Shown: in pieces, positions 58,225-64,000 of the stretch | Layout: each line of letters starts with the position of its first letter | Numbering within the stretch: position 1 is the stretch's first letter | DNA from: Tetrapyrgos nigripes | Lineage: Eukaryota > Basidiomycota > Agaricomycetes > Agaricales > Campanellaceae | Length of the DNA: 64,000 nt | NCBI GenBank assembly: GCA_013368315.1 | Contig: JAACJM010000031.1 | Span: 310,001 to 374,000, forward strand | Direction of reading: 5' to 3' | The notes under the pieces: model-generated | What the model was told of the DNA's origin: nothing | Database searches by the model: none | Seen by the model: the letters and a program-made list of their open reading frames with translations, nothing else | Position numbers and translations under genes: made by a program

Positions 58225-58700
58225 TACAGTCGCGGACAGTCAACGTCGGCAAAAATTTGACCGAATTATGGGGAACCAGAGAATAACCGGAAAGGGACGA
58301 AAACTGTGTTTTTAGCGTATTTACGACAATCTAAAGAGATTCCAACGAGCCGATTTCTCTCAAAGTCCATTTGGGCATTTTACCCCCCAAAATTGGTAAT
58401 ACCCGCCCAAAAAATCGGGATAATTCCGGGAAAATGCGGAAAATGCTCCTTTACCAAAACCGAGTATAATGACGCAAAAAAAATTATCCCAGCAGCCAAA
58501 AATCATGCTACCCAAATAAGGTAATCTAACACGTGAGACGCCGCAAAGGTTCAAGTTTTTTGCACTCTGCAAAGCCGAGCACCCACACAACATGCCTGGA
58601 CAGCCTCAGAAACGAGAACGAAACACTACAGGCCTCCGAAACTAAAATAAAAACAGCTCCCGAACTCATCCCCCAGAAGACGTATTGATCATGTCATCAT
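58225..58700 (+). mobile_element. Tc1-like element fragment, copy B
   Basis: Begins TA|CAGTCGCGGACAGTC and matches, in inverse, the right end of copy A (15950 back to about 15500), including AAAATGCGGAAAATGCTC. It continues into the transposase start MPGQPQKRERNTTGLRN, followed by a TAA. It stops after PEDVLI; the rest is missing. Confidence 0.72.
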
Positions 58701-59178
58701 ATGACGATCCGAAAGGGAGTATTAAATTTGAATGCTTCGGCGGCGGGTCCAGCTGCTAACGCGGATGTTGAGCGAATGAATCTGAATGAGATTTGGGTAG
58801 TGAAGAACCTGGTGAGAGCCTGGTGCGCCAACGGGCTTAGGTGCATGGTAGTATAAGGATGATCGATGACGGTTGAGAGAAGGGAAACTGGCATGACGTC
58901 GTGGTTGTTGACATTAACGGTCCTTAAACCTGGTCCAGACCGAGTCTAGACATTTCGGTTGTCGGAAAGGACAGAGACCAGCTTAGGGGTGGGAGATTGA
59001 ACCCGTGGAAAAGACCTGGGAGGTCACTCTGGTACAAATTACAACATAAATTAACTCAGCCTAAAGGTCTCGTAACCTCATCAGCGTACAATGTTGTTCG
59101 GTTTGTGTCTCTCAAGTCTGCTCCTTATCCTCTCGCGAAGTATTAGTGCCTTGCCATACCCATCTTCCCAGTTCCTCC

Positions 59179-60330
59179 TACAGTCGCGGACAGTCAACGT
59201 CGACAATTTTTCGCAGGCCGGATATATCATATAGGAAGATCTTGGATTTTTTGGGCTAAAGTTTTGTCAGATTTGTAGTTCGAATAGCGAAATACGTCGA
59301 AAAACGCATCTCCGAAGTTTTTCCCACGAGCGGTTAGAGGGATTTCAGTGACAACTTGAGGCTCATCCGACAGCAAACTCAACATCTATTGCCAGGTAAC
59401 TATGAATCATTCAGAAAAGCCTCAATACTGGTCATCACACGCTCAGAAATGGCCCAATGACCCTTCTGCTTCTTGACAACCCAACCTTTATGCTCTCATT
59501 CCCAAGAGGTGTGCAGATGGTTATGACTGGACCGGATGTTCCTTTTGGGTCATAAGGGTCAGCCAGACACCCCCCCTCCCCCTGTTCTTCCTTAAATGGA
59601 AGGTGATAAGATAAATTTTGCTTACAAATCATCAAATCAAGTCAAATTTTCCTTCAGGCTGCCTCATATACAGTCCAATAGTTTGCAGACACTGCAGAAT
59701 ACTAGGTAGCATCCATTTTAACGAGGTGGCAAAATATTTCCTTGAAAGATTTGTGATGTGAGACTACTGATGACATCACTAACTGCAAGAACTATATACC
59801 ATTTCAGTGTCATTCCACCTTGGGAAGGCATTTCAGGCTGATTTCAGACAAGTCTTTTACCCTCAAAGGCTGAGACAGTGTATTTTTGATACCTTAAAGC
59901 TAGAATCCCTCCATAAAATGGGTCTAGACACCCTCTAGAACATGAGGTACTTTTTGGTCATAAGCTCAGCCCCTCCCCCCCCCCTCCCCCCCAAGGTCTG
60001 GTCTTGGGTAGACCATCTGCACACCTCTTGCTCATTCCCGCCTTCGTTGTTTTCCCCCCCTCTTTACAGCCTTTCCTCGGCAACTCTGGCACCCAGTCCT
60101 CATCTTTGACATCATCATCTGTTGCAAAACAATAGAAGAACAACCTCTCCTGCAGCCCCTCATCCACAAAGTCATCCTCTTCCCAATCCTCCACAGCAAC
60201 ACATTTGGCTCCTTTTTATCATCATCTTCCTCCAGCCCCTCCCAGTCCTTTGTCTCTGAATATTCAGCATGACTGAACCATTTTGCGACACCAGTCAACT
60301 CTTCTCAGAGCCGGCACTCATCAAGAACTT
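59179..60330 (-). mobile_element. Tc1-like element fragment, copy C, carrying a nested MITE
   Basis: Begins TA|CAGTCGCGGACAGTC and matches the left end of copy A (GAATAGCGAAATACGT, CATCTCCGAAGTTTTTCCCA, CTCATCCGACA). After the nested element (59503-60030) the minus strand encodes VEDWEEDDFVDEGLQERLFF and EELTGVAKWFSHAEY, matching parts of the copy A transposase. The right end is lost. Confidence 0.72.
59503..60030. mobile_element. hAT-like MITE, 528 bp, 8-bp CTCATTCC duplication
   Basis: Inverted ends CAAGAGGTGTGCAGATGGT (59503-59521) and the complement at 60012-60030, perfect over 19 bp, flanked by CTCATTCC (59495-59502 and 60031-60038). Inserted within Tc1-like copy C. The 8-bp duplication and the CAAGAGGTG end fit hAT. 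It contains long C/G runs next to each end and no gene. Confidence 0.88.
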
Positions 60331-62443
60331 GACAAAAAGGTGACATTGGCACACCTTCGCCTTCTGTTTTATGTATGCGTGTACTACTAATCCTATTTCA
60401 ATGGCTGTATTTCCTTATTTCAAAGAAATGTTCACTGGGAAAGGGCCAACGCAGAGCTGGAGAATACAATACTATCATTACATGACCGGTACCCGTTCCA
60501 CATTCTTGGCATAAATTATGGTTTGCACGCTCTTACATTTGCTTTCGTGTTCTTGCTAATGGTTCCTGCAGGGCAGTTCGGAAGATATCAAAGACATTCA
60601 AAAGTTTAGCGTGTCTTGTCTTGTTTGATCTGTAATGACTTTTGGGAGAAAGGACATGGAAAATGGTGTCCAGGGTCAAGTTGACTTCTTCTGACTCGGT
60701 AAGTGTGTTCTGGCTTGTCTTTTGCTTTGCGTTGTTTTTCGCTCTCCGTTTTTCCTTTCCTTTCCCTTCTCATCTCCCCTTACCTCCTGCCGGTTTTCTT
60801 TCTTTTACATTCCCACCTACCCGATATTCGCGCTGTCACCGACACCTACATCTGTTTCCATACACATGCAGATACATGACTAAACCTACGCCTCTACATT
60901 CTCATCTTCATTCTCACTTACACCTACCTCTATTTAATGCTTCATCATCATCTATGTCTACAGCAAACCTCTACATTGCCTAAAATGCCTTCCATTCTCC
61001 ATCTGTGTCTACTACTACACCCACATTGCCCACATCTACAACTGCACGACATGAACACCAACACCCCTTCGCTTTCATCACTCTTTGACCTTCTTTTTTC
61101 TCACTATCTTGTGGTTTTGTGGTTCATTTTTTTACTGCCCCTCTGACTTTTTCTCCCTCTTTTCACTGTATCTTTCAAACCGTGAGCTAACTTAGCCTAA
61201 CTATCTTTTCCTTTTCCCATTCACCTTGACAGAAACTCTATGAAATCCTCCATCGTCAATGACGTAACCTCACCTCTATCCAAGGGTACGCTGAACCTGG
61301 TGGGCTACCAGGTATGCTGTGTTATGTCCTTTTTTCTCTTTCTTTACAAATCTCCTCCCAACTCCCTTTGTTACCTTCCTGTTTTTAATTTGCATGTTGA
61401 GTTCAGACTGGAGACTTGCGGATGGAGAGTCCAAGTCCCAATGGAGGGCAGTATCAGTATCAGACTGACTTGTTCATGTAGATTGTAGATCAAATTGTTA
61501 TATAGTTGAACCTTTCAAATGTGATATGTTCAAGATTGGCTACTCAATGTCTATGCGAAAAAGGGCCTTGTAACTTGCCATGCGAAGCAGTGGCCCTTTG
61601 CCCCAGTTTCTTGGTTATTTCAGTTGTACAACCATTGAAAACCACCTGAAAATTCAGCGTATGATTTCCTGAAGGGATGTCGTTATCTTTGTGTATTGAT
61701 TTTGGCATCACTGGTGGTGTCTATGTCAGTTTAAACAGCTCTGGAGAGGTCGGACTGCAGGTGGATGTATATCCACCTGCAGGGCTAGCTGGATCTTGAC
61801 GCAGCAGGAAGAATGATGGATGATGTGCACCGTAGGGTAGTCCCTGTAGCTCAATAAAATTGATTTAAAAAAATAAAAAGTAATGAATATGCGCAAACAG
61901 TTTTGTTTAATCTTGTGTGTTGATTCATTGTTCCAAGGGCACCTGGTGTCACATGGTATCATTTCCATAGAGAGATGGTTAGTTAGTCCAAGCCTCAGCT
62001 GGTTAAAATTTTTTGGAGGGTACGCTTACAGTAGCCTCGAACCCAATTCTACCTCATCCAAACACCTCTTAAAGGTGCTTCAAGCATTGTAAAAAATACT
62101 ACAAGGGACCCTGTGAGCTATTGGTTTCAAATAAATCAATTTTAGGCTTAGACTTGGTCATGCCGCCATGCCGTTTCTTCGCAGATTTTGGGCCTCGTGC
62201 CAGCGGCGCAGCGATGGCCCACATTTCCCTTGTCAAAGAAGGATTAACTAGTAGACCATAAGTAGACTATTTTGTATGCACCAGGGATGCCACTTACGTA
62301 GAATGGTTTCCATCAAAATGTAGAGATCTGGCTTGGATCTGGCTATGAGAGACCCCAGGCTCAGTAAGTATGCCTAATTTGTGAAGTATGGACATGGTTT
62401 TGGATGATGGGGAGTAGGATTGGGAGGGAGGTTCACTCATTAC
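60331..62443. other. Gene-poor region
   Basis: Pyrimidine-rich frames at 60640-61490 look like low-complexity sequence rather than exons. A 12-bp-arm palindrome lies at 61755-61782. No gene recognised. Confidence 0.35.
61755..61782. repeat. Perfect hairpin, 12-bp arms, 4-nt loop
   Basis: CTGCAGGTGGAT-GTAT-ATCCACCTGCAG. Confidence 0.85.
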
Positions 62444-62941
62444 TGTCAAGATCGTTGTCACTTAGCAAAACCACCCAAGTCACACAATGAACAAGATAGA
62501 TTCGACGAGTTACAATGAGAAGAGATAGAGAGGAATGGTAGAGACGAAAAGGGATCGAGTAGCTGACTATGCTCGACACTGCACTGTACTAGGAGCGGAG
62601 TGGAGACGAAGTGAACAGACTAAGGAACCTAGCTACGAGATCTACGATATATATAGGGAAGAAGTGAATATGTGAGAATGTCCATGGAGCCTAGGGATCG
62701 GAGGAGATAAGAATGTGAGTCAAATACAGTAGTATGTACGTGAGAATGTCCATGGAGGTAAAGGAAACGGAGAAATGAGTCATAAAGGAAACGGAGAAGT
62801 GAGTCATAGATCTAAGAGACGATGATGAGAAGTAATCAGTGTTTATGGGTTTATGGAAGATGATAGAATGGTGAACAGAAGTGAATAGATGGTAGAAGAG
62901 AATAGAGGGAAAATGAAGGAGACGGGAGGCGATTCATGACA
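62444..62941 (-). repeat. Solo LTR of the chromovirus copy 1 subfamily, 5-bp ATTAC duplication
   Basis: TGTCAAGATCG ... GATTCATGACA, 498 bp, flanked by ATTAC (62439-62443 and 62942-62946). Close to the LTR at 2660-3129. An internal near-duplicate (AAAGGAAACGGAGAA, about 62760-62795) explains the extra length. Confidence 0.92.
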
Positions 62942-63004
62942 ATTACTTTACAGTGCACCCCAAAAAATGTGAAGCTCTTCCTCATGGGACACTTGACCCT
63001 TGGT

Positions 63005-63300
63005 TACAAGGCCGAATGAAATGAGGATGAGTTCTTTACACTCGGTTTCTGGGTGCAGCTATGTTCAAAGCCTCCTGATTTTTCCTGTCTGTCCTTTTCC
63101 ATCACTTGCCCCTATTATCAAGCTCCTTTTCACCCGTTATTGTACTCTTCACTCACTGACCTTTTTCCCCTTCTTTCATCCTCTTCACAAGTTAGAAAAG
63201 CTACATTTTATTTGTGGCATTTTTATTTCTTGTATTCTTAACTTTTCCTTCCGGCCACATACTCGCCGCACCTGGGCGCTGGCCCACACCTCTTTCATTT
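63005..63300. repeat. Dispersed repeat shared with 34694-35140
   Basis: Same landmarks as described for 34694-35140 but shorter in the middle. It begins about 60 bp after the solo LTR. Confidence 0.6.
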
Positions 63301-63397
63301 CACTTTACGAAAGCTTAAAAGATCTAGGGAAACTGCCAGTGTACTAGAATGGACAGTGCTGCCTCGCTTCATCAAAGCTATTAGTACGTACTACCGG

Positions 63398-63510
63398 AAA
63401 AGTTGAGCAGTTGCAGTGCATTAAAAAATCATCAGGTTACTATCCACCAAAACTCTTAGCTAATTAATATTTCCCTATGTGCTATGTATTACTAAGAGCA
63501 CTAGTCTGGT
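63398..63510 (-). repeat. Relic of DUF6534 3' flank
   Basis: The minus strand (TAGCACATAGGGAAATATTAA, AGCTAAGAGTTTTGGTGGA, GATTTTTTAATGCACT) matches 18020-18100, the sequence just after the stop codon of paralogue 1. No coding exon accompanies it, so a further family copy has been lost or lies scrambled. Confidence 0.65.
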
Positions 63511-63524
63511 CGTATAGGCCACCA

Positions 63525-63625
63525 ATTTTTCAAGCTACCACTCAAGCTACTACTCAAGCTACCTCAAGCTTCCCTCAAGCTACCCTTAAGCTACACTCAG
63601 ACTACCTCAATGTTGCTCCAGCTAC
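63525..63625. repeat. Imperfect tandem repeat of CTCAAGCTAC units
   Basis: About nine degenerate 9-12 bp units (CAAGCTACCACT, CAAGCTACTACT, CAAGCTACC...). A short open frame with QATTQATTQAT crosses it; I do not regard it as a gene. Confidence 0.65.
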
Positions 63626-63692
63626 TCTTGAGCCATCTCAAAATGATGCAAAAGAAACTTCCATGCCTATGAAAATGCCTTTGATGTCCTAA

Positions 63693-64000
63693 TCTCTTTT
63701 GAATTTGTCTAAACTATTTTTTATGAGAATAAATGAATATGAGGACACTTGTTGATGAATACTATTGTGGGTTCTAGAGGTATAGGCAGTGAACTACTAA
63801 GTATTTATACTGTTAGTGACTGTGGCTGTGCAAGTCCATAAATATATCACAGTGGTGTAAAGCAGATACTACAATGTAAGTATGGAGTATAATGGAAAGT
63901 AAGTGGTGCATATGTGGATACAAGTAGATTGTGTATACTAGTGAAGTGGAGAGAAAGATATAAGTGTTTGTTGTAAGTATAGATCAGTACAAAATTCCAA
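63693..64000. other. Right edge of window
   Basis: AT-rich, nothing recognised. Confidence 0.3.

Noticed and set aside
60642..61490. Ser/Pro/Leu/His-rich frames in pyrimidine-rich DNA, considered as exons of one gene
   Set aside because: No consistent splice chain and no recognisable domain; low complexity explains them.
63477..63692. 71-codon frame with QATTQATTQAT repeats as a small secreted or repeat protein
   Set aside because: No signal peptide, coding potential arises from a degenerate CTCAAGCTAC tandem repeat, and its start overlaps the DUF6534 3'-flank relic.

Overview
The window is nuclear DNA of a filamentous fungus, almost certainly a mushroom-forming basidiomycete (Agaricomycetes). 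Genes are split by many short GT-AG introns of about 50-70 bp. The protein families are typical of the group: a secreted copper-radical (glyoxal) oxidase, DUF6534-type seven-helix membrane proteins, an AMID-like flavoprotein and a multi-exon MFS transporter. About half of the sequence is mobile DNA or its debris: Ty3/Gypsy chromoviruses, solo LTRs, Tc1/mariner-like, hAT-like and Harbinger-like elements, and foldback elements.

Layout. 1-3129 is the 5' half of a Gypsy element on the minus strand. 3180-4914 holds a decayed hypothetical gene and the 5' stump of a Ppo/linoleate-diol-synthase-like gene. 5410-11493 is the conventional part, with an intact 9-exon glyoxal oxidase and an intact 14-exon glutamate decarboxylase. 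11.9-15.95 kb carries an internally deleted hAT gene, a small foldback and a Tc1-like element with TIRs. 16.1-20.8 kb holds two convergent DUF6534 genes. 22.9-43.1 kb is a large inverted segmental duplication. Its arms (about 22895-28575 and 35525-43133) each carry one AMID-like oxidoreductase and one DUF6534 gene. The roughly 7 kb spacer holds an intact 19-exon MFS transporter, a Harbinger-like element with TIRs and TSD, and two foldbacks. 45785-54148 is a complete chromovirus with 5-bp TSDs and 98.8% identical LTRs, full of CGA-to-TGA stops. Beyond it lie a solo LTR (54333-54802), a fifth DUF6534 gene (55626-57405), Tc1-like fragments with a nested hAT-like MITE, and another solo LTR (62444-62941).

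The most distinctive signals are: (1) five paralogues of one 7-TM gene sharing an 11-exon plan with a 19-nt micro-exon; (2) an inverted duplication whose arms differ by one clean intron and by dated transposon insertions; (3) chromovirus features pointing to Tf1-like self-priming, a -1 slip at the gag stop, a methionine-free leader frame before gag, and an extra ORF whose stop codon and polypurine tract abut the 3' LTR. No prokaryotic features, CRISPR arrays or rRNA genes were seen. Exon boundaries were inferred by eye from GT-AG signals, reading phase and paralogue comparison; no database search was possible.
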